Shown here piece by piece: positions 54,190-62,954 of a stretch of DNA of 64,000 nt. This stretch comes from Promicromonospora iranensis (lineage in GTDB: Bacteria > Actinomycetota > Actinomycetes > Actinomycetales > Cellulomonadaceae): positions 236,248-300,247 of the forward strand of contig NZ_JAJQQP010000010.1 of the NCBI RefSeq assembly GCF_028994805.1, in the 5' to 3' direction. The stretch's first letter is position 1. The number at the start of each line of letters is the position of its first letter. The notes below the pieces were generated by a model. The model saw nothing but the letters and a program-made list of their open reading frames with translations. It searched no databases and was not told where the DNA came from. Both the position numbers and the translations under genes were made by a program.

Positions 54190-55419
54190 TCAGAAGTCGA
54201 GAGCGATCTGCTCGGTGACCTCGTCGCCGCGGGTCATGAGGCCGGTGCGGTACTTGTCGAGCGTGGTGCAGGGGTGCGAGATGCCGAACCCGACCACGTC
54301 GCCGGGCGCGAGCAGCCCGTCGTCCCCCGGCTCGATCGCGAGGTACGCGTGCTGGTCGTTGAGCGCGGTCACGCGCACGCCGGTCAGCTCACGGGGCGCG
54401 CCCAGCCGGCCGGCGGCGTCGGCGGCGCGCACGACGAGCGGCGTCGGCAGGTCGATGTCGAACGAGACGTCCCGGCGGCCCATGCCGCAGATCGCCAGAC
54501 CGGGCTCCGGCGCGGACAGCACGGAGGCCCAGACCGTGATCGCAGGCCGCAGCGGCTCGGCGCCCAGGCGCGTCCACGGATCGGCCCGCAGGTAGTGGCC
54601 GTGGTCGTGGGTCACGTAGGCGCCCGAACGCAGCACCACCCGGGTCGGCACGTCGGCGCCCGCGGCATCCTGGACCGGCACGGTGAGGTGCCGCGTGACG
54701 ACGTCGGCGAACGCACTGCCGCCCGCGCTCAGCACCGTGGCCCCACCGACGAGGCCGCCGATCTGGGCACCCACCGCACGCAGGTCGTCGCACCATCGAC
54801 CGACGGCATCGAGCTCCTCCGTACTGGTGCCGCCCGCGACCGGCCCCTCGTAGCCGGCGACGCCGACCAGCCGCAGCCCGGCGTCGTGCACCCCGACCGC
54901 GAGCACCACGGCGTCGGACACCGTGCGGACGCCCGTACGACCGCCCGGGACACCGAGCTCCACCAGCACGCCCAGCCGGGCGGTCACCTCGGGAGCGGCG
55001 CCCGCGAACCCGGCGGCAAGCAGGTTGACACCCCGGGCGGAGTCGACGTACACCCAGACCTCGTCGGCGGTCCGGTCGGCGGCCCGGTCCCCGGCGCCGT
55101 CGCTGAGCACCGCCCGCAGCCACGCGATGTCGCGAGGGTCGACGAGCTCGTTCGCGAGGAAGGCGCGACGTCCGGCGCCCGGGACGCCCCAGCCGAGCGC
55201 CGTCCGCAGCTGTGCGGGCGTCGCCACGGTGGCTCCCCAGGCCCCTGCCGCGACCTGGCGCTCCCAGATCTCGCGGGACATGTGCGTCTTCACGTGCGGC
55301 GCGTGCTCGACGCCCGCATCGGCGAACGCCCCCGCCACGGTCGCGATGTTGTGGTCCAGTGCCGCCTCGTCGAGCGTCAGCAGGGGCCAGGTCAGCGTGG
55401 GGTCATCGATGCGCAGCAC
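54190..55419 (-). CDS. D-serine dehydratase-like PLP enzyme (D-amino-acid deaminase)
   Basis: A 409-residue PLP enzyme of the alanine-racemase-fold DSD1/D-threonine aldolase group: WPLLTLDEAALDHNIATVAGAFADAGVEHAPHVKTHMSREI, where the Lys in VKTH binds PLP, VLRSGAYVTHDHGHY, and the C-terminal metal/PLP block LNDQHAYLAI and GDVVGFGISHPCTTLDKY. It likely eliminates ammonia from D-Ser or D-Thr. GTG 55419 is chosen because CAGGAT lies 6 nt upstream; GTG 55425 is possible. It sits between the deacylase and RidA. Confidence 0.85.
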   Translation of the reverse strand: MLRIDDPTLTWPLLTLDEAALDHNIATVAGAFADAGVEHAPHVKTHMSREIWERQVAAGAWGATVATPAQLRTALGWGVPGAGRRAFLANELVDPRDIAWLRAVLSDGAGDRAADRTADEVWVYVDSARGVNLLAAGFAGAAPEVTARLGVLVELGVPGGRTGVRTVSDAVVLAVGVHDAGLRLVGVAGYEGPVAGGTSTEELDAVGRWCDDLRAVGAQIGGLVGGATVLSAGGSAFADVVTRHLTVPVQDAAGADVPTRVVLRSGAYVTHDHGHYLRADPWTRLGAEPLRPAITVWASVLSAPEPGLAICGMGRRDVSFDIDLPTPLVVRAADAAGRLGAPRELTGVRVTALNDQHAYLAIEPGDDGLLAPGDVVGFGISHPCTTLDKYRTGLMTRGDEVTEQIALDF

Positions 55420-55465
55420 ACCCACATCCTGCCGTGTCGCGGGTGCCGCGTGCACGCGTCCGGCG

Positions 55466-57046
55466 TCAGCTCGCCGGCCGAGGGCCGGATCCGGCGGTCG
55501 ACGGACGCAGGCCGCGCCCCGGCGTCTCGCCCGTGAGCCGACCGCCCGCGAGCACCGGCACGCCGCCGACGAGGACGTCCTCGATGCCCGCCGCCGGGGT
55601 ACGCGGCGACTCGTACGTCGCCTCGTCGCGGACGCGGCCGGGGTCGACGAGCGCGATGTCGGCGACGGCGCCCGGCACGGTCTCGCCGCGGCCTGCCAGC
55701 GCGAAGCGCCGCGCGGCCCGGCCCGACAGGTGCTCCGCGGCGTCCCACCAGCTCCACGAGCCGCGCCGCACGTGCTCGTCGAGCAGCCTGGCGAACGCGC
55801 CCCAGCCGCGCGGGTGCGGCCGGCCGCCCCAGTAGATCGCGTCCGACCCGGCGAGATGCCCCTCGTGCCCGGCCAGCGCACGCACGGACTCGGGCGAGTT
55901 GGTCGGCGGCTGCGCGAAGACGCAGCTCGCGCGCAGCGCGGTGGTCGTCAGGATCTCGACCACCGTGTCGGAGGCCGGCCGCCCGAGCCGCGCGGCGACG
56001 TCGGGCAGGGTCATGCCCTCCGCCCACTCCATGCCCGGGACGGAGGCGAAGGTGATGCGCGGCCAGAGGTCGGCGAGGTCCGCGAAGTGCTCGGCGAGCC
56101 GCGCGGCCGTCGCCGGGTGGCGCAGGGCGTCGATCGTCGCTCCGGCGTCAGCGAGGGGCAGCCACGTCGGCAGCGTGACCATCGACAGGATGGAGCATCC
56201 GCGCAGGTAGGGATAGGAGTCGTAGGTGACGTCGCGGCCCCCGGCCCGCGCTCCCCCGACGTGCTCCAGAAGCTCGCCCGCAGGCCCGTGCAGGTGGGAC
56301 ACGTGCGTCGCGACGTCGGACGCGCGGGCGATCCGCATGAGCTCGTCGAGCGCCTCGACGCCCTTGTCCTCGTACCCGCGCATGTGGCTCACGTGCGGCA
56401 GCCCGCGGGCGGCGACCACCCTCGCGAGCGCGACGAGCTCCCGCTCGTCGGCGTAGGCGGCCGGCACGTACTCGAGGCCGGTCGAGAGGCCGCAGCCGCC
56501 GTCGTCCAGGGCCTGCTCCAGGAGGCCCACCATCGCCGCCAGCTCCTCGTCGGACGCCGGCCGCTGCGCGGCCCCGAGCACCCGGTAGCGCAAGGTCCCG
56601 TGGGGGGCGAGGTACGCGACGTTCACCGGGACGGTGCGGTGGTAGGTGCCCAGGAGGTCGCTGACGGAGCCGCCGGAGAACGTGGGGTGCGCCCCGTCGA
56701 TGGCGGCGAAGTACGTGCTCGCCCACTCGTAGGTCGCGCTGTCGGTCGGGGCGAACGACACGCCGTCCTGCCCCGTCACGACGGTCGTGATGCCCTGGCG
56801 GAGCATCGCGAGCTGGACCTCCGGCTCGAAGACGGCGGCCTCCGCGTGCGTGTGCGCGTCCACGAACCCGGGCATCGCCACCCGGCCGTCCGCGTCGAGG
56901 ACCCTCGCGTCCGGATCGGCGTCGCGGGTGCCCGCGCGGGTGATCGCCTCGATCCGGCCGCGCACGACGTGGAGGTCCAGGGGCTCGGACAAGGACCCCT
57001 CGGGCTGCGGCACGCGGGCGCCGCGGATCAGGATCGTGCCGGTCAC
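55466..57046 (-). CDS. N-acyl-D-amino-acid deacylase family amidohydrolase
   Basis: A 526-residue metal amidohydrolase resembling D-aminoacylases: LIRGARVPQPEG, MPGFVDAHTHAEAAV (metal HxH), GLSTGLEYVPAAYADERELVALARV, HVSHLHGPA and GSDAIYWGGRPHPRGWGAFARLL. It probably removes acyl groups from N-acyl-D-amino acids. GTG 57046 overlaps the hexosaminidase stop as GTGA, with GGGAG upstream. The product would feed the D-amino-acid deaminase. Confidence 0.88.
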   Translation of the reverse strand: MTGTILIRGARVPQPEGSLSEPLDLHVVRGRIEAITRAGTRDADPDARVLDADGRVAMPGFVDAHTHAEAAVFEPEVQLAMLRQGITTVVTGQDGVSFAPTDSATYEWASTYFAAIDGAHPTFSGGSVSDLLGTYHRTVPVNVAYLAPHGTLRYRVLGAAQRPASDEELAAMVGLLEQALDDGGCGLSTGLEYVPAAYADERELVALARVVAARGLPHVSHMRGYEDKGVEALDELMRIARASDVATHVSHLHGPAGELLEHVGGARAGGRDVTYDSYPYLRGCSILSMVTLPTWLPLADAGATIDALRHPATAARLAEHFADLADLWPRITFASVPGMEWAEGMTLPDVAARLGRPASDTVVEILTTTALRASCVFAQPPTNSPESVRALAGHEGHLAGSDAIYWGGRPHPRGWGAFARLLDEHVRRGSWSWWDAAEHLSGRAARRFALAGRGETVPGAVADIALVDPGRVRDEATYESPRTPAAGIEDVLVGGVPVLAGGRLTGETPGRGLRPSTAGSGPRPAS

Positions 57047-58806
57047 TCGTCGCTCCCTGGGGCCGCGGGTGATGGTTCTTCGGTGGGCAGGTTCTCCACC
57101 CCGCCGTCCTCGCGCCAGCCGCCGACCCCTGCCCAGCCGCCGACGGCGGTCTCCGCCGCCAGGTCGCGCGGGTAGCCCTCGACCCCGGGCCGGGTCTGCC
57201 ACGGGTGCGGGCCGGTGAGCGGCCGGTACTCGACGCCGTACGCGTCGAGGCGCGGCAGGTGCCGCCGTTCGAGGCGGCCCAGGAACTCCTGCGACGCGGC
57301 GGAGCCCGGCGCACGGTCGGCCTGCGGCGACCAGGCGACCTCGGCGAACGCCGCGAGCCGGGGGAAGGTCGCGTAGTCGACGCGCCGGGCGCTGTCGAGG
57401 TGCTCGGTCCAGACCTGGGCCTGCGTGCCCAGCAGCCGGCCGCGTGAGGACCGGTTCTCGACCGGCCCGACCAGCGCGGCGGGCAAGGGCTCGAACGCGT
57501 ACACGTCCTCCACGGTCCGCAGGAATCCGACGGGGACGGGCTCCGCCGGGTGCTCCCCCGCCCGGTGGTCGAGGTAGACGGCCTGCTCAGGTGCCATGAC
57601 GACGTCATACCCGGCCTCGAGCGCGGCCGCACCCTGGGCGTAGCCGCGCCAGGACGTCACGATCACGTCGCGCGGCAGCAACGGCGACACCGCCTCGTCC
57701 CAGACGACGGCGCGGCGGCCGGCGTCGGACACGTGCTCCGCGAGCCGGGCGACGAACCAGCCGTGCAGCTGTGCGACGTCGACCAGGCCGAGCGACCGGG
57801 CGCGCTCGACGATGGAGGGCGACTCGCGCCAGAGGGTGGGCGGGACCTCGTCGCCCCCCAGGCCGATCCAGGGCGTGTCGAAGACGTCGAGCACCTCGTC
57901 GAGCACGTGCCGGAAGAACGCGAGCGAGCCCTCCGACGGGTCCAGCACGTCCTGGCTGATGCCCCACGTGGTACGCACCGCGCTGCGGTCCTTGCGGGTA
58001 CCGAGCTCCGGGTAGGCGGCGACGGCGGCCTCGACGTGGCCGGGGACGTCGATCTCGGGGACCACGGTGACGCCCCGGTCGCGGGCGTAGGCGACGATCT
58101 CGCGGAGGTCGTCCTGCGTGTAGAAGCCGCCGTGCGGGCGGCCGTCCCGTGAGCCGGTGCGCCAGGTGCCGACGGTGGACTCCCGGCGCCATGCCCCGGT
58201 CCGGGTCAGCTCGGGGTAGCGGTGGACCTGGACGCGCCAGCCCTGGTCGTCGGTGAGGTGCAGCTGCAGCACGTTGAGCCGGTGGGCGGCGGCGAGGTCG
58301 ATGAACCGCAGCACGTCGTGCTTGGGCAGGAAGTGCCGGGCGACGTCGAGCAGCACGCCGCGCCACTCGAAGCGGGGACGGTCCTCGATGCGCACGGCCG
58401 GCAGCACCAGCGGGCGGGTGCCGCTGCGGCGGTACGCGTCCGGGCCGGCGAGCTGACGCAGCGTCTGGGCGGCGGCGTGTGCGCCGGCGAGGTCCGCGGC
58501 CTGGACCTGGACCGAGCCACCGGGCTCCGGACGGCGCTCCGCAGGCCGCACCTCGATGCGGTACCCGCCGGCCGGCAGGTCCGGCGCGACGGCGAAGCTG
58601 ACGCGGTCTCCCGGGTCACGGCCCGGCGCCGAGGGAACGAGGTCGAGGCCGAAGGCCTCCTCCGTGACGCGCCGCCACCAGCGCGCGGCCGGGCGGAGGG
58701 CGGGGTCGGACCCCACCCGGGCACCGTCCTCGAGCAGCACCGAGCCGCCCGGCACCTGCGTCGACGCAGGCTCAGGGACCAGGCCAAGGTCTCCGGGGCG
58801 TTGCAC
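57043..58806 (-). CDS. GH20 beta-N-acetylhexosaminidase
   Basis: A 587-residue GH20 enzyme with the GH20b N-terminal fold and catalytic barrel: EWRGVLLDVARHFLPKHDVLRFIDLAAAHRLNVLQLHLTDDQGWRV, VPEIDVPGHVEAA and the catalytic pair in WIGLGGDEVPPTLW. It has no signal peptide, so it acts inside the cell on imported chitobiose or muropeptide-like sugars. GTG 58806 is leaderless: TAGGGT ends 6 nt upstream. It heads a four-gene unit ending in RidA. Confidence 0.95.
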   Translation of the reverse strand: MQRPGDLGLVPEPASTQVPGGSVLLEDGARVGSDPALRPAARWWRRVTEEAFGLDLVPSAPGRDPGDRVSFAVAPDLPAGGYRIEVRPAERRPEPGGSVQVQAADLAGAHAAAQTLRQLAGPDAYRRSGTRPLVLPAVRIEDRPRFEWRGVLLDVARHFLPKHDVLRFIDLAAAHRLNVLQLHLTDDQGWRVQVHRYPELTRTGAWRRESTVGTWRTGSRDGRPHGGFYTQDDLREIVAYARDRGVTVVPEIDVPGHVEAAVAAYPELGTRKDRSAVRTTWGISQDVLDPSEGSLAFFRHVLDEVLDVFDTPWIGLGGDEVPPTLWRESPSIVERARSLGLVDVAQLHGWFVARLAEHVSDAGRRAVVWDEAVSPLLPRDVIVTSWRGYAQGAAALEAGYDVVMAPEQAVYLDHRAGEHPAEPVPVGFLRTVEDVYAFEPLPAALVGPVENRSSRGRLLGTQAQVWTEHLDSARRVDYATFPRLAAFAEVAWSPQADRAPGSAASQEFLGRLERRHLPRLDAYGVEYRPLTGPHPWQTRPGVEGYPRDLAAETAVGGWAGVGGWREDGGVENLPTEEPSPAAPGSDE

Positions 58807-58834
58807 GGCGTCACCCTAGCGCGGCGAGAGCGCG

Positions 58835-60394
58835 TCAGCCGGCTCGGCAGGACACGTCGCGCCGCGGCAGGTCACCCTCGACCAGGTAGGTCGTCCCGAC
58901 GTTCAGCGCGCACGCGTTGCCGCCGAGCACGTAGACGCCGTGGCCGCTGCCGTCGACGGTCACCAGCCGGGACCGGTCGCCGAACTTCTCGTGCAGCCGC
59001 TCGCCACCGGCCAGCGGGGTGACCGGGTCCCGGCGGTTCTGCAGGATCAGCACGTTGCGCGCACCCTCGTCGGCGATCCGCACCGGCGGCTCGATCGGCT
59101 CGGTCCAGTAGGCGCAGGGCAGGATGTTGGCCGACGCCGCGCCGAACAGCGGGAACCTCTTGCGGTCCTCGGCCACGGCCTTGCGGTAGGTGTTGACGTC
59201 CTCGGGCCACTCGACGTCGTTGCAGGTGGTGGCGAGGAACACCGACAGGGCGTTGGAGAGCGGCGAGACCTCGTCGAAGAGGTTCGTGTCGAGCAGGCTC
59301 CGGGCGGCCGCGGCGTCGCCGTCCCGTAGGGACTGCCAGGTCTGCGCCGTCCGCCCGTAGGTCCGCTCGCTGTAGAGCCCGCCGAAGACGACCTGGCGGA
59401 ACAGGGCGCCATCCACACCCTGGACGGGGTCGCGGTCCAGCTGCTCGGCGGTCTCGAGGTAGGTGGCCCGCACCTGCGCCGGCGTCCGACCCAGTCCGTA
59501 GGCGGCGTGCCGCTTGGCCGCCCACCGCGCGAAGTCGGGGAACGTCTGCTCCATCCCCAGGGCGAACCTGCGCAGGCCCTCCTGGTCGAGGTGCGTGTCG
59601 CCCACGATGCTGTCGAGCACCACCCGGTCGACGCTCCCGGGGAACATCGACGCGTACGCGGCACCGAGCGCCGAACCGTAGGAGTACCCCAGGAAGCTGG
59701 CCTTCTCCTCGCCCAGTGCTGCCCGGACGCTGTCGAGGTCACGGGCCATGTTGGCCGTCGACACGTGCCGGAGCAGCCCGTTCTCGTCGTTGGCGGCACA
59801 CTGCTCGGCCGCTACCTCGACGACCTTCGCCCGCTGGACGACCGCCGCGTCGTCGACCGCGTACGGCGGGACGTTGCCGAAGTAGTCACCACCGGCGGTG
59901 AACCCGCAGTCCACCCGGGTCGAGTGGCCGACCCCGCGGGTGTCCATGCCGATCAGGTCGTAGGCGTCCAGCACGCTGTCGGGCAGGCCCTGGGAGGCCA
60001 GGAGCGCCGCCTGCGCGAGCCCGGACCCGCCGGGCCCGCCCGGGTTGAGCAGCAGCACGCCGCGCCGCGCGGCCGGGTCCGCGCTGGCCATGCGGGACAC
60101 CTGGAGCTCGATCTGCTCGCCGTCCGGGTCGGAGTAGTCCAGGGGCACGGGGATCGTGGCGCAGGTCAGGACGTAGGGCGCGGCCTCGGTCGCGACATCC
60201 TCGGGGCACGGGCCCCAGTCGACCTGCGCGGCGGGCCCGCCGGCGGGCCGGGCGCCGGGCTCGGCGCCGTCCGGCCGGACGTCGGCAGCGGCCGGCACCG
60301 CGAGCGCGCCCGCCAGGCCCAGCACGGCCAGCAGGGCCACGCCCCGGGCACGGCTCGTGAGCGGATGGGGGGACCTGAGGTGGATTCGCTTCAT
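58835..60394 (-). CDS. Secreted tripeptidyl-aminopeptidase-type alpha/beta hydrolase
   Basis: A 519-residue exported peptidase. After a signal peptide (GVALLAVLGLAGALAVPAAA) come VDWGPCPE, the oxyanion LLLNPGGPGGSGLAQA, the nucleophile FLGYSYGSALGAAYA, and a C-terminal TAP domain with NRRDPVTPLAGGERLHEKFGD and the His in GSGHGVYVLGGNAC. This matches Streptomyces SlpD/TAP-type enzymes. ATG 60394 follows GGAGGGTGGGGAC. Confidence 0.92.
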   Translation of the reverse strand: MKRIHLRSPHPLTSRARGVALLAVLGLAGALAVPAAADVRPDGAEPGARPAGGPAAQVDWGPCPEDVATEAAPYVLTCATIPVPLDYSDPDGEQIELQVSRMASADPAARRGVLLLNPGGPGGSGLAQAALLASQGLPDSVLDAYDLIGMDTRGVGHSTRVDCGFTAGGDYFGNVPPYAVDDAAVVQRAKVVEVAAEQCAANDENGLLRHVSTANMARDLDSVRAALGEEKASFLGYSYGSALGAAYASMFPGSVDRVVLDSIVGDTHLDQEGLRRFALGMEQTFPDFARWAAKRHAAYGLGRTPAQVRATYLETAEQLDRDPVQGVDGALFRQVVFGGLYSERTYGRTAQTWQSLRDGDAAAARSLLDTNLFDEVSPLSNALSVFLATTCNDVEWPEDVNTYRKAVAEDRKRFPLFGAASANILPCAYWTEPIEPPVRIADEGARNVLILQNRRDPVTPLAGGERLHEKFGDRSRLVTVDGSGHGVYVLGGNACALNVGTTYLVEGDLPRRDVSCRAG

Positions 60395-60484
60395 GTCCCC
60401 ACCCTCCGACGGCGCGTCCGCGTCGGTAAGTGTCACCGATCACGACCGTGCCCGGAGGAATGCCCGGCCGAGGCATGACAGATG

Positions 60485-62365
60485 TCAGTCCCGCCGCAGC
60501 ACCGGCTCCAGCGCCGTCAGCACCGCCGGGTCCTCGATGGTCGACGGCACCTGCGGGTGCTCGCCGTCGGCCAGCTGGCGCATGGTGCGCCGCAGGATCT
60601 TGCCCGAGCGGGTCTTCGGCAGCCCGGCGACCACCTGCACGTCCTTGAACGCCGCGACCGGACCGATCTCCTCGCGGACCGCCGCGACGAGCTCCGCCGC
60701 CACGCCCTGCGGGTCCGCGCCCGCCTTCAGCACCACGAAGCCCCGCGGGACCTGGCCCTTGAGGGCATCGGCGGCGCCGATGACCGCGCACTCCGCCACG
60801 GCGGGGTGCCCCGCGAGCACACCCTCGATGGCCCCGGTGGACAGGCGGTGTCCCGCCACGTTGATGACGTCGTCGGTGCGCCCCATGACGTACACGTACC
60901 CGTCGTCGTCGATGTAGCCGCCGTCGCCGGAGAGGTAGTAGCCGTCGTACGCCGTGAGGTACGACGCCACGTACCGCGCGTCGTCGCGCCACAGCGTCTG
61001 CAGGGTCCCGGGCGGCAGCGGCAGCCGGATCGCGAGGCTGCCTTCCATCCCGGGGCCGGCGACCGTGCCGTCCGGGAGGAGCACCTGCACGTCGAACCCC
61101 GGCACCGGGACCGACGGCGACCCGGGCCGGGTCGGTATCGGGTCGAGCCCGCGCAGGTTGGCGACGACTGCCCAGCCGGTCTCGGTCTGCCACCAGTGGT
61201 CGATCACCGGCACGCCCAGCACGCGTCCCGCCCACTCGTACGTGCCGGGGTCGAGCCGCTCCCCCGCGAGGAACAGGTGCCGTAGGGACGACGTGTCGTG
61301 CCCGGCCAGGAGAATCCCCTCCGGGTCCTCCTTCTTGATCGCCCGGATCGCGGTCGGCGCGGTGAAGAGCGCCTCGACGCCGTGCTCGGCGACCACCCGC
61401 CAGAAGGCCCCGGCGTCCGGCGTGCCCACCGGCTTGCCCTCGTAGAGCACGGAGGTCGCGCCCGCGATCAGCGGCCCGTAGACGATGTACGAGTGGCCCA
61501 CCACCCAGCCGACGTCGGACGCCGTCCACCAGACCTGACCCGCCCCGATGTCGTAGACGTTGCGCATGGACCAGGCCAGGGCGACGGCATGACCGCCGTT
61601 GTCGCGCAGGATCCCCTTGGGCCTCCCCGTGGTGCCTGACGTGTACAGGATGTAGAGCGGGTCCGTCGCTGCGACCTCCGCGCAGGGCGCGGGATTGGTG
61701 CGCCCGGCGTGCATGGCGGTGGCCCAGTCCAGGTCCCGCCCCTCGACGAGCGTCGCGGCGGCCTGCGGCCGCTGGAGCACCACGCACGACGCCGGCTCGT
61801 GGTCCGCCAGCTCCAGGGCCCTGTCGAGCAGCGGCTTGTACTCCACCACCCGGGTCGGCTCGATGCCGCACGACGCCGAGACCACCACTTTCGGCTGCGC
61901 GTCGTCGATCCGCAGGGCCAGCTCGTTCGCGGCGAACCCGCCGAACACCACGGAGTGCACGGCGCCCAGCCGGGCGCAGGCCAGCATCGCGACGACGGCC
62001 TCCGGCACCATCGGCATGTAGATCACCACGCGGTCGCCCTGCCCGACGCCGAGGTCGCGCAGGGCGCCGGCGAACGCCGCGACGTCCTGCAGCAGCGTCG
62101 CGTAGGTGATCGTCCGGGAGCTGCCGGTGACAGGGCTGTCGTAGATCAGCGCCGCCTGGTCGCCGCGGCCGGCGATCACGTGCCGGTCGAGTGCGTTGTA
62201 GCAGGTGTTCAGCCTGCCGTCGGGGAACCAGCGATAGAACGGCGGACTGTCGGCGTCGAGCACGCGGGTGGGCTTGCGGAACCAGGAGACCAGAGCGGCC
62301 TGCTCGCCCCAGAACCCCTCGGGATCCCTGAGGCTGCGCCGGTAGACGTCCGCGTAGTCAGCCAT
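60485..62365 (-). CDS. Propionyl-CoA synthetase-type acyl-CoA ligase
   Basis: A 626-residue AMP-forming ligase. It has YILYTSGTTGRPKGILRDNGG, DHWWQTETGW, YYLSGDGGYIDDDGYVYVMGRTDDVINVAGHRLST and the C-terminal catalytic/acetylated Lys in LPKTRSGKILRRTM. Length and the N-terminal YADVYRRSLRDPEGFWGEQAALVSWF fit PrpE-like propionyl-CoA synthetases more than AcsA. GGAAGGGCATC precedes the ATG. Acetate symporters in this window could supply substrate. Confidence 0.9.
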   Translation of the reverse strand: MADYADVYRRSLRDPEGFWGEQAALVSWFRKPTRVLDADSPPFYRWFPDGRLNTCYNALDRHVIAGRGDQAALIYDSPVTGSSRTITYATLLQDVAAFAGALRDLGVGQGDRVVIYMPMVPEAVVAMLACARLGAVHSVVFGGFAANELALRIDDAQPKVVVSASCGIEPTRVVEYKPLLDRALELADHEPASCVVLQRPQAAATLVEGRDLDWATAMHAGRTNPAPCAEVAATDPLYILYTSGTTGRPKGILRDNGGHAVALAWSMRNVYDIGAGQVWWTASDVGWVVGHSYIVYGPLIAGATSVLYEGKPVGTPDAGAFWRVVAEHGVEALFTAPTAIRAIKKEDPEGILLAGHDTSSLRHLFLAGERLDPGTYEWAGRVLGVPVIDHWWQTETGWAVVANLRGLDPIPTRPGSPSVPVPGFDVQVLLPDGTVAGPGMEGSLAIRLPLPPGTLQTLWRDDARYVASYLTAYDGYYLSGDGGYIDDDGYVYVMGRTDDVINVAGHRLSTGAIEGVLAGHPAVAECAVIGAADALKGQVPRGFVVLKAGADPQGVAAELVAAVREEIGPVAAFKDVQVVAGLPKTRSGKILRRTMRQLADGEHPQVPSTIEDPAVLTALEPVLRRD

Positions 62366-62473
62366 GTGATGCCCTTCCGCTCCGGCTCACGGACCTCGGT
62401 GTCCGCGCCGTTGTCAGTGTGCCTCGGGCGCGGGGCGACGTCGAGCGACCGGGCCGGGGCACAGGGCCACGCT

Positions 62474-62904
62474 TCAGTCGATGAACGCGACCGGCTCGAT
62501 GCCGCTCGCCCCGTGCCGGAACACCGTGTTGCGCGGGTCGATGTCGTGATGGCACACGGCCTCCGAGCCCCCGGCGAGCGAGGTGCCGGCAGTCAGGTCG
62601 TGCAGCTCGCGCACCAGCCGGGCGAGCGCGGCCAGGCAGGACGGCTCGGCCGCTGCCCGCCGGACGCCGTCGTCGGCGCCGCTGAGACCGTCGAGATAGC
62701 CGAGCACCTCCGTCGCGGGCGGCTCGACCCGCAGGAGTCGGGGCGCGCCGCTCCAGCCCCGCTCCAGCCCCGCTCCGAGAGGAACCGCAGCAGCTCATGC
62801 ACGTACTCGTGCCGCTCCGGCATCGAGCGGTGCACCTCGGCGCCCCGCCGCGTCACGGCCGGGACGAACCCTCCGGACAGAACCTGATCGTCGGCGTGCT
62901 GCAC
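62474..62904 (-). pseudogene. Broken aminoglycoside-phosphotransferase-like gene
   Basis: Two frames encode parts of one protein. The first (from GTG 62904) reads VQHADDQVLSGGFVPAVTRR through LLRFLSERGWSG; the second continues PRLLRVEPPATEVLGYLDGLSG to CHHDIDPRNTVFRHG, the Brenner-like HxDxxxxN loop of the APH family. They are joined only if one copy of an exact 11-bp tandem duplication (GCTCCAGCCCC at 62750-62760 and 62761-62771) is removed. After VAFID a stop also cuts off the usual C-terminal third. Both defects argue for a decayed gene; a sequencing error could explain only the first. Confidence 0.8.
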
Positions 62905-62954
62905 CGCTCCAGTGTCTCGCGGGTAGCCGCAGACCTCAGGGGCCTGCCGCCGGC

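Noticed and set aside
52406..54595. 729-codon plus-strand frame
   Set aside because: It covers the MFS, RidA and dehydratase genes in antisense and has a shadow composition rich in Arg, His, Gln and Asp.
60395..60484. Short dyad ATGCC-n7-GGCAT near 60465 as operator
   Set aside because: Five-base arms at this GC content occur by chance and no regulator gene is nearby.
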